This document shows, in pieces, positions 54,289 through 63,786 of a stretch of 64,000 nucleotides of DNA. Position 1 is the first letter of the stretch; each line of letters starts with the position of its first letter. The notes below the pieces were generated by a model. The model did no database searches. It was given only the letters and a program-made list of their open reading frames with translations, and had not been told where the DNA came from. The stretch is from Chitinivibrionales bacterium (GTDB lineage: Bacteria; Fibrobacterota; Chitinivibrionia; Chitinivibrionales; FEN-1185), in assembly GCA_035516255.1 (NCBI GenBank), contig DATJAL010000017.1, forward strand, positions 16,018 through 80,017, given 5' to 3'. Position numbers and translations under genes: made by a program.

Positions 54289-54317
54289 ATGATAGTGTTG
54301 GAGCCCGAGAAAGTCAA
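54289..54317 (-). promoter_or_regulatory. Sigma70-like promoter for the PilZ gene
   Basis: On the minus strand TTGACT (54312-54317), a 17-base spacer and TATCAT (54289-54294) lie about 47 bases upstream of the PilZ start. The -35 surroundings (TTGACTTTC) equal those of the promoter at 53776. Confidence 0.65.
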
Positions 54318-54700
54318 CAGGGGAGTAAGAGCTTTTTCTTCGGCAGCGAAGAAAAGTACGCAAAATACGCTTCGGCATCAGCGCCGCCTTTTCCCTCGCC
54401 GGTCGGGCCGCCGCGGTGAAGCCGCGGGGCGCCTAAATCTTTTGTATCCTTAAAAACCCTTTAAAAAATCTCCATATAAATTGGTACAATCAGCTTAAAA
54501 ATTTATATATTTATAGTGGGGGAGATGTGGTTCGGCCGGTTCATCAGCTGGCTTATCAATTTCCATTTAATTTTCCCCGCAATTTCAGCTCCGGTATTTT
54601 CATTTTGTAAAGATAAACGCTATGTTTGGGAAGAGATCCATCGGGAAAGAAAAATATTTTAACAAAACTTAAACGTTCAACTTGGAAAAGGGGAGCCGCC
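54318..54700. other. Gene-free interval upstream of the first GH2-like gene
   Basis: No gene is supported. A partial family-B-type GC-rich element lies at 54381-54434 (CCGCGGTGAAGCCGCGGGGCGCC, the same end as the copy at 57604). The rest is AT-rich and should hold the promoter of the downstream gene. GGGGAG at 54689-54694 is its Shine-Dalgarno. Confidence 0.4.
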
Positions 54701-57487
54701 ATGCTGTTAAAAAAGGCCTTTTTATCCGCGATCATGGTGATTTTCACGGCCGGAATTGTCCTTGCCGAGGTTTACATCGGTGAACCGAACAACCGCGTGA
54801 CGATAAACCTTGGCGCGACACCGTGGAAGTTCGTAAGAAACGACGTCGGGGGCGGGCCGCAAAATCCGGGCTTCGATGACGCGGCATGGCAGACCGTGGG
54901 CATCCCGCACACCTGGAGCGACACGCTTTGCTTTCTCAACATGGACGCCGGCGGGCCTGGTCCCGGATACGATGCGGCCACCTGGTACAGAAAGCATTTC
55001 ACGCTCGACAACGCCTATCAGGGCAGGAAAATATTCGTTGAGTTCAGGGGTGCGGGCATTGGCGCGGCCGTGTACATCAACGGAACGTTCATTCCCGGTA
55101 ACAGCGCATACAACCCGAACGCCACGCACGTGATCGCCTTTATCCCCTTCATCGTTGACATTACGCCCTACGTCACCTTCGGCGGCGCGGACAATGTGCT
55201 GGCCGTAAAAGTGAGCAGCACCGGCGGGATTTACAGCGACCCGGGCTTTGCGGAGAATTTCAAGTATGGCATGGAGTGCGTCGGACTGTTCAGGCCCGTT
55301 TACATGCACATCTGCGACAAGGTGTACGTTCCCGCCAACGTGTATTCGGTGGTCAACAACTGGGGCACCTATGTCGCGGCCGTCACCGCCACCGACGCCT
55401 CCGCCGACGTGAAAATACTGACCCACGTCAAGAACGAAAGCGGCGCCGCGGCGAACGTGACCCTCACCACGAAAATCACCGATGCCACGCATACCGTGGT
55501 GTGGACCCAGGACCAAACGCAGAACATTCCCGTCGACTCGGCCTTCGTGTTCGACCAGACCGCCACCGTGGCCAACCCGCACCTCTGGTATCCGGCCAAC
55601 AGCCTCTTCGGCAAGCCCTACCTCTACACGGTTTATCATATTGTCAAGGTCGGCGGCGCCACCGCGGATGTCTTCACCACGAGGCTGGGAATACGCGTGA
55701 TCACCTGGAGCGCCGATTTACCGGTCATCAACGGCCACCCGCATTACCTGTGGGGCGGCGCGTCGCGGTACGATTACCCGGGTCTCGGGTGCGCGCAGAC
55801 CGAGGAACAGCAGTGGCGCGACGCGAAATTCATGGCCGACTGCGGCGGCAGCCTCTGGCGGCCCGGCCATGCCACGGCGAGCGGCGAGTTCACCGAGGGA
55901 TGCGACCAGTTCGGCGTCATGATCATGCAGCCCAGCGGCGACATCGAAGGCACGCTCAACAACCCGACAGCATACCAGGCGGGGATCAAGAAGGAGTTCC
56001 ACCGCGACATGATCATCCGCGACCGGAACAATCCCTCCATTCTCGGATGGGAAGTGAGCAACGGCCCCTTCAACGTGGCGTTGGAAGACACCATCAGGCG
56101 CTCCATCGACAGCGTGTGGGACCCGGTGCACACCCGCGCCATGTCCGACCGGGGGTACTGGAACGCCGTTCCGCAGTTCACCGCAGGGATCGTGAGCACC
56201 ATTTCCTGTTCGTTTACCGGATGCGAAGTCGCGTTTCACCAGCAGTATCCGCTCATCCCGTCGTGGGGCGCAGAGGCGTGGAATTATGACGCCAGGGATT
56301 TCCGCTTCAATTACGACAACGAACTCAATTATGCCAGCTCGTATGTGCAGAACTGGATGAGCAGCAAGAACGCGAAATGCTTCGGCCTCACCCACTGGTA
56401 TATGGCCGAAACGCCGGGAGAGAGCGGCGTCGGCCGGTCGTTCGGCTGTTCCATGATGGACTTCAGCCGCATTCCCAAGATGCTGTACTGGATCTACCAG
56501 GCGTGCTGGACGAACTATGCGGTCAAGCCCGTGGTGAAGCTCGCGCACCACTGGAACCGCAGCGGTGCGATCACCGAAAACGCGTTTTCCAACTGCCCGA
56601 GCGTACGGCTGCTGATCAACGGCGTCCAGCAGGGAACGAACCAGGTGCCGTATTCCGATACCGGAAACGGCACCGCGCTCCTGCCGCACCAATGCCAGTG
56701 GAACGTGACGTGGGCGTCGGGCACGGTGCGCGCCGAGGGACTTGACGCAAGCGGAAACGTGGTGTGCTTTGACGAGAAGAAGACCGCGGGGGCGGCCGCG
56801 TGCGTTGCGCTGACCGTGGAACCGCCCATTGTCAAGCCGTGCGACGGCGACACGTTCAGCATCTTTGCAAACGGTTCCGACGCCGCGTTAATCCTCGCCA
56901 CCATCGTGGACGCGCAGGGCAACTGGTGCCCCACGTCGCAGCCCAACGTCACGTTCAGCGTGTCGGGCCCCGGCAATTACCGCGGCGGCGCGGACAACAA
57001 CACCACCGGCGGGCAGAGCCAATTCTATCATTCGCCCGGCGACCATGAGCTCACGGCCGAGGGCGGCATGTGCAAGGTCGCGGTGCGCTCCACGTTCACG
57101 CCCGGCACGGTCACGGTAACGGCCACGTCGCCCGGTCTGTGCAACGGCACCGCGACGTTCACCACGGTCGCGGTGCCGAACGGCGGCATCGTGACCGCGG
57201 CACGCACGGTCAGACCGTTGCTTTCCACGCTTTCCGCCAGCATCATCACCGTGGGCGGCGCGGTGCGGTATTTCCTGAGCAGGCCGGCGAACCTTTCCGT
57301 CCAGGTGCTTGACGCGAGCGGAAGGGCCGTGCTCAGCGTCCCGCGGTCGCTGGTCTCCGAGGGATGGCACCCGCTGGCGCTCCGGGGCGCAACCAGCGCC
57401 ACTGCAAAGGCGTTTGGCGTTTATTTCATCCGGCTTTCAGCCGATGACGGGTTCCGGTACGTCAAGCGTGTGATTCTGCTGAGGTAG
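54701..57487 (+). CDS. Secreted GH2-like protein with sorting domain, tandem copy 1
   Basis: This is a 928-residue exported protein with a signal at 1-22 (IVLAE). The sugar-binding jelly-roll (30-215; PWKFVRNDVGG, WYRKHFTLDNAYQGRKIFVEF, GAAVYINGTFI) is followed by a GH2 Ig-like domain (215-335). A TIM barrel (336-610) has HPHYLWGGASRYDYPGLG and SLWRPGHATASGEFTEGCDQFG. At the acid/base position, where GH2 enzymes have NE, it reads EVSNG (Asn454-Gly455). A candidate nucleophile Glu525 lies in SWGAEAW. An Ig-like domain and a sorting domain (about 850-928) follow. It may be an inactive or mechanistically altered GH2. Start: GGGGAG upstream of 54701; the frame is open to 54626. Confidence 0.82.
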   Translation: MLLKKAFLSAIMVIFTAGIVLAEVYIGEPNNRVTINLGATPWKFVRNDVGGGPQNPGFDDAAWQTVGIPHTWSDTLCFLNMDAGGPGPGYDAATWYRKHFTLDNAYQGRKIFVEFRGAGIGAAVYINGTFIPGNSAYNPNATHVIAFIPFIVDITPYVTFGGADNVLAVKVSSTGGIYSDPGFAENFKYGMECVGLFRPVYMHICDKVYVPANVYSVVNNWGTYVAAVTATDASADVKILTHVKNESGAAANVTLTTKITDATHTVVWTQDQTQNIPVDSAFVFDQTATVANPHLWYPANSLFGKPYLYTVYHIVKVGGATADVFTTRLGIRVITWSADLPVINGHPHYLWGGASRYDYPGLGCAQTEEQQWRDAKFMADCGGSLWRPGHATASGEFTEGCDQFGVMIMQPSGDIEGTLNNPTAYQAGIKKEFHRDMIIRDRNNPSILGWEVSNGPFNVALEDTIRRSIDSVWDPVHTRAMSDRGYWNAVPQFTAGIVSTISCSFTGCEVAFHQQYPLIPSWGAEAWNYDARDFRFNYDNELNYASSYVQNWMSSKNAKCFGLTHWYMAETPGESGVGRSFGCSMMDFSRIPKMLYWIYQACWTNYAVKPVVKLAHHWNRSGAITENAFSNCPSVRLLINGVQQGTNQVPYSDTGNGTALLPHQCQWNVTWASGTVRAEGLDASGNVVCFDEKKTAGAAACVALTVEPPIVKPCDGDTFSIFANGSDAALILATIVDAQGNWCPTSQPNVTFSVSGPGNYRGGADNNTTGGQSQFYHSPGDHELTAEGGMCKVAVRSTFTPGTVTVTATSPGLCNGTATFTTVAVPNGGIVTAARTVRPLLSTLSASIITVGGAVRYFLSRPANLSVQVLDASGRAVLSVPRSLVSEGWHPLALRGATSATAKAFGVYFIRLSADDGFRYVKRVILLR

Positions 57488-57603
57488 TGAATGAGTTGAA
57501 AAATTGAATAGCTGGGAGTTGAGAAGTTTAGACAGAGCGTGCTGATATAGTCTTATTTGATGCGAGTTGGCAAAGTAAAACAGTTGACCGATGCATATTC
57601 TTT

Positions 57604-57745
57604 TGCCGCGCGCCAGGCAGGACTGGAGGTCGCTCTGGAGAGCGATGCTGCCCGGACGCCGCCGCGAGAGCGGCATAGCGCCGTGGCAGCCCGAGCCGAA
57701 GGCGAGACCGGAAGGACGGCCGCCGACGCGAAGCGGCGGGGCGCC
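57604..57745 (+). repeat. Family-B intergenic repeat, copy 3
   Basis: It starts TTGCCGCGCGCCAGGCAGGAC and contains GCTCTGGAGAGC, GATGCTGCCCGG, GTGGCAGCCCGAGCCG and GAGACCGGAAGGACGGCCG. It ends in GCGGCGGGGCGCC instead of GGGGAACGCCC. It lies about 115 bases after the first GH2-like stop. Confidence 0.75.
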
Positions 57746-57772
57746 ATGATCTTATAAATTTAATATTTGTTT

Positions 57773-57790
57773 TGTTCACTGGAGTGAACA
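57773..57790 (+). promoter_or_regulatory. Perfect 18-bp palindrome, candidate operator
   Basis: TGTTCACT-GG-AGTGAACA is a palindrome with 8-base arms in the AT-rich stretch upstream of the second GH2-like gene, 106 bases before its ATG. It has the size and symmetry of a dimeric regulator site (LacI/GntR-like). No equivalent was seen upstream of the first copy. Confidence 0.5.
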
Positions 57791-57895
57791 ACATTTGTTA
57801 ATATTCGGCATCCGTACCTTCTGTTTCCTTATATTTCATGATTAGTCTGTCGCATGACGTGAAAGGGTATTAATTTTTAATAGGGGGAGTCGCAA

Positions 57896-60679
57896 ATGTT
57901 AAAAAAAACATCAGTAGCAGGGATGGCTTTGTTGATTATCGCGGCCGCATGTATTGCGCAAACGTATACCGGAGAGCCCAGCAACCGGGTGAAAATCAAC
58001 CTGGGCGCCACACCGTGGAAATTCACCACCGGCGATCCCGCCAATGCGTCGACGGCCAGCTTCAACGACGGTGCGTGGCAGACCGTGGGCGTGCCGTATA
58101 CCTGGGACGACATGCAGTCGTTTCTCAACATGGGATCGGGCGGCCCGGGCGGCGGTTTGGGCTCGATCGCGTGGTACCGGAAGCACTTTACACTTGACAA
58201 CAACTATCAGGGGCGGAAGATTTTCGTGGAATTCGAGGGCGCTCATATCGGCGCGCAGGTGTATATCAACGGCACCATGATAAAAACCAACAGCGCCTAC
58301 AACCCGAACGCGACCCATGTGATCGGTTTTGAACCCTTCATCGTCGACATCACTCCCTACGCTAACTTCGGCACGACCGAAAACGTCCTGGCGGTCAAGA
58401 TCAGCAACGTCGAGGGTTTTTACACCTATCCGCATTTTTCGTGCGAGTTCAAGTACGGCATGGGCCAGGGCGGGTTGAACTGGCCCGTATGGCTGCACAT
58501 CACCGACAAGGTGTACGTGCCTGCCAACGTGTATTCGGTGGTCAACAACTGGGGCACCTATGTCGCGGCAATGACCGCCACCGACGCCTCGGCCGACGTG
58601 AGAATACTCACGCATGTCAAGAACGAAAGCGGGGCCGACGCCAACGTGACCCTCACCACCAAGATCGTGGAGGCGCTGTCGACAATCGTGGCGTGGAGCG
58701 GGACCGCGACGCAGGTGATCCCCACGGACTCGGCGTTCGTCTTTGACCAGACCGCGACCGTGGCCAATCCGAAGCTGTGGTATCCGGCCAACAGCGTGTG
58801 GGGCAGGCCCAACATGTACCGGGTTTACCATATTGTCAAGGTCGGCACGAACACGGTGGACGTGTTCGAGAGCCCGCTCGGCATCCGCGTGATCACCTGG
58901 AACAACGATTGCCCGGTCATCAACGGCCATCCGCATTACCTGTGGGGCGGCGCGTCGCGCTACGATTATCCGGCGCTGGGCGCCGCCCTGCCCGAAGAGG
59001 TGTGGTGGCGCGATGCGAAACTCATGGCCGACGGCGGCGGCAGCCTCTGGCGGCCCGGCCATGCCACGACCAGCCCTGAATTTGTCGCGGCATGCAACGC
59101 ATACGGCGTCATGCTCATGCAGCCCAGCGGCGACATCGAGGGGAGCTTCATGACCTCGCAGATAGCGCCGTGGACTTCGAGCTACAACGCGGGACTCAAA
59201 TACGAAACCCACCGGGACATGCTGATCCGGGACAGGAACAACCCTTCAATCGTGGCGTGGGAAGTGAGCAACGGCCCCATCGACATTGATTTTGCGAAAG
59301 CGCTGCGGCACCTCGACAGCACGTGGGACTTTGTCCACACACGCGCCAGCTCCGACCGGGGCTATTGGCCGGATCAACCCAATGTGGTGGCCGGCGCCAC
59401 CAGTATTATTTCCTGCTCGGGCGCGGGCTGCGCCACGCCGTTCCATCAGCAATATCCCACCATACCAACCTGGGGAGCCGAGGAATGGGGCGCGGGCACC
59501 GCCTTCAGGTTCGATTACGACGGCGAGCTCGCATTTGCAAACGGCTATGTCAATAACTGGAGGACTTATTACAAGGCGCATGTCTTCGGCTACACCCAGT
59601 GGTACATGGCGGAAACGCCGGGAGAAAACGGCATCGGAAGGTCGTTCGGGTGCGCGGCCATGGACTGGAACCGCATTCCCAAAATGCTGTACAAGATTTT
59701 TCAGGCAATCTGGACGCCGTATTCCGTGCGGCCGGTGGTCAATCTCGCGCATCACTGGAACCGCTCGGGAGCGATAACGGTGAACGCGTTTTCCAACTGT
59801 CCTAGCGTGCGGCTGCGCATCAACGGCGCCGACCAGGGGACCCAGACGCCGTATCCCGACACCGTGGGCACCGCCATGATGCCGAGGCAATGCTCCTGGA
59901 ACGTGACCTGGGCCTCGGGCACGGTGCGCGCCGAGGGCCTTGACGCAGGCGGAAACGTGGTCTGCTTTGACGAAAAGAAAACCGCGGGCAATCCCGCATG
60001 CGTAGCGCTGACGGTTTTGCCGCCCATTGTCCGGCCCGACAACGGCGATACCTTTCAGATCTATGCAAACGGCTCGGATGCGGCGCTTATACTGGCCACC
60101 ATTGTTGACGCGCAGGGCAACTGGTGCCCGACGTCGCAGCCCAATGTCACCTTTGCCGTGTCGGGCCAGGGCAATTACCGCGGCGGGGCCGACAACAACA
60201 TATCCCCCGGCGGGGCCAACGCCCATTCGCCCGGCGATCCCGAGCTGACGGCCGAAGGCGGCATGTGCAAGGTTGCGGTGCGCTCGACGTTCACGCCCGG
60301 CACGGTCACGGTAACGGCCACGTCGCCCGGTCTGTGCAACGGCACCGCGACGTTCACCACGGTCGGCGTTCCTCCTGTCGGTATCGTGCGTCCCGTGTTT
60401 GTCAACAATTCTGAAATGCCGTCGGTTCAAATGAGAATGGCGGGCGGCATGCTGCGGTATTTCCTCAGCCGGCCGGCGGCCGTCTCGTTCGAGATTCTCA
60501 GCGCGGGCGGAAGGCTTGTTGACAAGGTGGAATTTTCAAGACAGTCTTCCGGCTGGCACGGGCTGCCGCTCGCGGAAAAAACCGGCAACGCCGGCCTCAA
60601 GGTCAACGGCGTGTATTTCGTTCGCTGCACGGTGGACGGGAAATTCCTGAGTGTGAAGAGGGTGCTGGTAACGCAATGA
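57896..60679 (+). CDS. Secreted GH2-like protein with sorting domain, tandem copy 2
   Basis: This is a 927-residue exported protein, collinear with the preceding gene. It has a signal at 1-21, a jelly-roll (WYRKHFTLDNNYQGRKIFVEF), an Ig-like domain and a TIM barrel (HPHYLWGGASRYDYPALG, SLWRPGHATTSPEFVAACNAYG). It again shows EVSNG (Asn459-Gly460) where the GH2 acid/base Glu is expected. A candidate nucleophile Glu529 or Glu530 lies in TWGAEEW. A C-terminal Ig-like domain and a sorting domain follow. Shared blocks, including 79 identical bases near the 3' end, point to duplication with recent conversion. It has its own upstream region with a palindrome. GGGGGAG precedes the ATG. Confidence 0.82.
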   Translation: MLKKTSVAGMALLIIAAACIAQTYTGEPSNRVKINLGATPWKFTTGDPANASTASFNDGAWQTVGVPYTWDDMQSFLNMGSGGPGGGLGSIAWYRKHFTLDNNYQGRKIFVEFEGAHIGAQVYINGTMIKTNSAYNPNATHVIGFEPFIVDITPYANFGTTENVLAVKISNVEGFYTYPHFSCEFKYGMGQGGLNWPVWLHITDKVYVPANVYSVVNNWGTYVAAMTATDASADVRILTHVKNESGADANVTLTTKIVEALSTIVAWSGTATQVIPTDSAFVFDQTATVANPKLWYPANSVWGRPNMYRVYHIVKVGTNTVDVFESPLGIRVITWNNDCPVINGHPHYLWGGASRYDYPALGAALPEEVWWRDAKLMADGGGSLWRPGHATTSPEFVAACNAYGVMLMQPSGDIEGSFMTSQIAPWTSSYNAGLKYETHRDMLIRDRNNPSIVAWEVSNGPIDIDFAKALRHLDSTWDFVHTRASSDRGYWPDQPNVVAGATSIISCSGAGCATPFHQQYPTIPTWGAEEWGAGTAFRFDYDGELAFANGYVNNWRTYYKAHVFGYTQWYMAETPGENGIGRSFGCAAMDWNRIPKMLYKIFQAIWTPYSVRPVVNLAHHWNRSGAITVNAFSNCPSVRLRINGADQGTQTPYPDTVGTAMMPRQCSWNVTWASGTVRAEGLDAGGNVVCFDEKKTAGNPACVALTVLPPIVRPDNGDTFQIYANGSDAALILATIVDAQGNWCPTSQPNVTFAVSGQGNYRGGADNNISPGGANAHSPGDPELTAEGGMCKVAVRSTFTPGTVTVTATSPGLCNGTATFTTVGVPPVGIVRPVFVNNSEMPSVQMRMAGGMLRYFLSRPAAVSFEILSAGGRLVDKVEFSRQSSGWHGLPLAEKTGNAGLKVNGVYFVRCTVDGKFLSVKRVLVTQ

Positions 60680-60779
60680 GGTCATAATAATTCACGGGAT
60701 GATTGATTTAGAAAAGGCATCCGGATAGGATGCTTTTTCTGTTTTTATGGATAGATGATGATAAAAGTACGAGAAAAAG

Positions 60780-61139
60780 TTACGCGGCATGTCGTCTATG
60801 GATGCTATTTGGGCTGGCTGCTGCAAGAAGGCGCTTTCGTACAGGCGGGAATTCTCTCATCAGCTGCAATAGGATTTCCACCGGCGGCAAATAGTTTATC
60901 CCTGAATGAACACGCTTACGGTTGTAAACCTCCTCGATAAAGTACGGGATGCGTTCTGCAACATCGATGAAGCTTTCGTATTCCCAGATGTACACTTCAT
61001 CCCTTTTCAGCGTTTTTATGAACGACTCGGCAAAGGCGTTGTCGTACGAATTTCCACTACGGGACATAATAATTGTAAAGCCATGCTGTTTCAACAAGTC
61101 CACATAATCCTGGCAGGCATATTGAACACCCCTGCCTAA
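60780..61139 (-). pseudogene. IS3-family transposase (OrfB) C-terminal remnant
   Basis: The minus-strand text GRGVQYACQDYVDLLKQHGF, SRSGNSYDNAFAESFIKTLK and FIEEVYNRKRVHSGINYLPP is the C-terminal third of an IS3-family integrase core, including the DDE glutamate in NAFAESF. The upstream HSD part and the whole N-terminal portion are missing: homology stops at about 61139, where the sequence becomes antisense to a peptidase fragment. No terminal inverted repeats or target duplication were recognised. It cannot be active. Confidence 0.85.
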
Positions 61140-61145
61140 CGCCGC

Positions 61146-61448
61146 GCTAATATGCCGGACTACGACCGCATTTTCTCTATGCAAACCGGTGTCGCCAGGG
61201 AAGACATGATCGTAACGTTTTCCCATATGGACAGGCGCTTTTTCCAGAACGGCCAGTTTGTGAAAAAGGGGACCGCCGTGGGCACGGTCGGCCTCACCGG
61301 CGAAACCACAGGCCCGCATGTGCATGTCGGGTACGGCGTGAAAAGCGCACCCGGCGACGGCATTGACTTCGGAAAGTTTTTCTATAAATATACCGACCCC
61401 AAGCTGTTATTTTACCGGGAACAGTACCTTGCGAATGTAAACCGCTGA
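61146..61448 (+). pseudogene. M23 (LytM-like) peptidase C-terminal remnant
   Basis: The frame VTFSHMDRRFFQNGQFVKKG, TAVGTVGLTGETTGPHVHVG is the end of an M23 zinc endopeptidase (HxH ligand pair HVH, preceding H in SHMD), which cuts peptidoglycan cross-links. The N-terminal part with the first zinc ligands (HxxxD) is absent, because the frame starts at the junction with the IS3 remnant. The missing part is not in this window. It is a truncated gene. Confidence 0.8.
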
Positions 61449-61509
61449 GGTAAAAAGCAGCAGAGGTTCGGCGGTATCGTGAAAGACCTTTACAAATAAA
61501 GATTACCCG

Positions 61510-63240
61510 CTATTTTGTCAGGATTGTTTTCGCTGAAAATGTCTGCCCGTCGATTACCGCCTTGATTAAATATACCCCGGTTTTATTTCCTCGACGCCAA
61601 TTGATTGATTCATCGGAAACATTGCTGAAGCGATAGGCCAGACGGCCGGACATGGTATAAATCGAAACATCGGCCGGATGAAAGTGGCGGGGAAGAAAGA
61701 TGATGCAAATGGAATTACCGGGTTCTTGACCAATACGAAGTGAAGGTGTTGAAAGATGTCTGGAGAAGATATTCTGTGTGGTTCCGGTTGTGATTTGACA
61801 ATTATAAACTTCCAATTCCATATCTGATAATGCAAACGCCAGGTTTTTTACCGTGTCGATAAAGATATTTTTAGCACTTTTAAGAACTGGCGCATCAATG
61901 AATATGCCATCTGCGATTATAGGAAACTCGATTTGACCACTGACACGAATTATAGTCTTTACCTTGGGAGAATAATTAAAATCGATAATTTCAACAATAC
62001 TGTCAGTGGACAAGAAATTTCCGGGGCTTATGGCGTTAAAGAAATATCTGCCGTTATATATTTTATTATTCAATACCGTATATCCATCAAGCGCGGTTGT
62101 ATCAATAAATGAAATGATATTATTATTAATCGAATATCGCGCTGCCATAGTAACCCAGTCTCCAAAACCAAAATTTATACTTCCCATGGTGATGAAAACG
62201 CTGTCCGAAATAAACCCTGGAAAGTAGGTGGCTGGATAGCGAAAATCGCTTGGCAATTGCGGTATCATTATCCCGCTTACGACATGGATTTCGCCGGAGG
62301 AGTATTTGTAACGGACTAGAGAGTCCATATTGGGGCCTTCATTTCCAATAATGTTTGGTCCTTTGGAAAGCGATGCCTTTCCCAACATTGCTGCCGGAGA
62401 CTTTCCGGTTCCGGCGAAAATGAGTGCGCTGGGGTTTGAAACGTTTATTATGGAAAAAGTTGTTGAATCAGGCGCCCCGGTTTCATTGAGGACTATTGTA
62501 TCTCCGAATTTAAGGCTCCAACCTTTGTAGTTGATCGGAAAACTGCTTAGTTTATTTGAGAGACTGCATTTTCTTGGGATACTCCTCGCCATGGCGTCCA
62601 AGTCGAAGGTAAAGAGCGTATCTACATTGGAACTGAGCCCCTGTTGGTTGTTGTAAGTAAGCGCATAGTATTGATACCACGTGTTTGGAGAAACTGCCGA
62701 GTCCGTATAAGAAATTACTCCTTTTTGAGAGCGTGTTGATGATACGATATCTTTTATCATCTCAAAAGCGGCAAAATTAGCTGATTTGTAAATCTTATAT
62801 CCTAATTCTACCGTTGAGCTGTCATAGAACTGCACATGCACGATATGTGTGAGCGTGTCATAAAAAACAGATAAATTTTGAGGGCTAACAAAGACAATTG
62901 TGGATTTTGGCGTGATGCTCGCCGAATCCCCGTTCGAGGTGTCCGCATGTTCGGTCAGCGAATAAGCGGTGAGAGCATAGTAATACGTCGTCTGTGCGGT
63001 CGGCCTTACCGCATCCGTAAACGATGTCGCGGTACCAGGAGCGGTATCAATCGCTTCGTATGTACCAGCAGCCACTGTCTTCCTAAGAATAATAATGCCT
63101 TGGTAGTCAACGCTGTTGTTCCGCCAGGTCAACTGTACAGCCGTGTCCGCGACTGAATCGGCGCTGAAGAGGTAAGGCGCCTGAAGCCCGAACGCCGCTT
63201 GCCATAAAAAGAAGACCACCAAGACGATAGGGTTTTTCAT
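61510..63240 (-). CDS. Secreted FN3-containing protein with sorting domain, AT-rich
   Basis: This is a 576-residue exported protein with a signal at 1-18. Two FN3-like domains (about 20-105 and 110-205; VQLTWRNNSVDYQGIIILRK, TTYYYALTAYS, WYQYYALTYNNQQGLSSNV) precede a roughly 280-residue beta-rich domain with LVIVD-like repeats (FSIINVSNPSALIFAG). A sorting domain closes it (VSIYTMSGRLAYRFS, KTGVYLIKAVIDG). Codon use is far more AT-rich than the carbohydrate genes, and both neighbours are broken genes. This suggests a transferred or rearranged segment. AAAGGA precedes ATG 63240. Confidence 0.7.
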   Translation of the reverse strand: MKNPIVLVVFFLWQAAFGLQAPYLFSADSVADTAVQLTWRNNSVDYQGIIILRKTVAAGTYEAIDTAPGTATSFTDAVRPTAQTTYYYALTAYSLTEHADTSNGDSASITPKSTIVFVSPQNLSVFYDTLTHIVHVQFYDSSTVELGYKIYKSANFAAFEMIKDIVSSTRSQKGVISYTDSAVSPNTWYQYYALTYNNQQGLSSNVDTLFTFDLDAMARSIPRKCSLSNKLSSFPINYKGWSLKFGDTIVLNETGAPDSTTFSIINVSNPSALIFAGTGKSPAAMLGKASLSKGPNIIGNEGPNMDSLVRYKYSSGEIHVVSGIMIPQLPSDFRYPATYFPGFISDSVFITMGSINFGFGDWVTMAARYSINNNIISFIDTTALDGYTVLNNKIYNGRYFFNAISPGNFLSTDSIVEIIDFNYSPKVKTIIRVSGQIEFPIIADGIFIDAPVLKSAKNIFIDTVKNLAFALSDMELEVYNCQITTGTTQNIFSRHLSTPSLRIGQEPGNSICIIFLPRHFHPADVSIYTMSGRLAYRFSNVSDESINWRRGNKTGVYLIKAVIDGQTFSAKTILTK

Positions 63241-63276
63241 GGTATTTTTTCCTTTGGTTATCATCCTTTCACGTAT

Positions 63277-63305
63277 AATGTAACCTAAATATGGTGGGGA
63301 GTCAA
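63277..63305 (-). promoter_or_regulatory. Sigma70-like promoter for the FN3 protein
   Basis: On the minus strand TTGACT (63300-63305), a 17-base spacer and TACATT (63277-63282) lie about 37 bases before the start at 63240. Confidence 0.65.
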
Positions 63306-63345
63306 CAGCCATTATAAAAAAATGTATTCTGCTCGAAAACACTAT

Positions 63346-63630
63346 CTATCCACCGCATTCGATGAACTGTATTTTCTTTTTCCTTAGCGCGGCAAAGAGC
63401 CTCGGTGAAAACCCCGCTGCCCGCAGCTTTGCGCCGACATAGTCAAGCGCCATGTCCGGCGAATTGTGGTCCTCGCTCAAATGCGACAGCACAATGGTGC
63501 GCGGCGGCCTGCGCGACGCCGCGCAAATCTTGACAAGCGCCTGTGCCGCCTGCTCATTGGAAAGATGGCCCGCGTTGAAAGCCACCCGCTGTTTGTGAAA
63601 ATAGGGACGGCGCGGGTTGTCCCAAAGCAT
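63346..63630 (-). pseudogene. C-terminal remnant of a beta-lactamase-fold hydrolase (YycJ-like)
   Basis: The frame PRRPYFHKQRVAFNAGHLSN, EQAAQALVKI, TIVLSHLSEDHNSPDMAL matches the end of MBL-fold hydrolases of the YycJ/WalJ type, including the GHLSNE helix and the HLSEDHN strand. About 170 residues carrying the HxHxDH metal site are missing. Upstream in-frame codons to about 63680 do not resemble the family. It is a truncated gene or the tail of a rearranged one. Confidence 0.7.
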
Positions 63631-63786
63631 GCCGGATCTATACGCGTATCCATAAGGGTGGGGAAGAGTATAGTGTTTTTTGCCAGAAAACAGAAATCTT
63701 ATTGAAAAACAGAAACATCTTGGTATTTTTGTCTTATATTAACATAGGTAAAAGGTGGGTATTGACAGAATCCACAAGGAGGGCAC

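Noticed and set aside
61140..61325. N-terminal part of the transposase-like open frame
   Set aside because: This stretch is antisense to the M23 peptidase fragment and has no transposase similarity; the open frame is a junction artefact.
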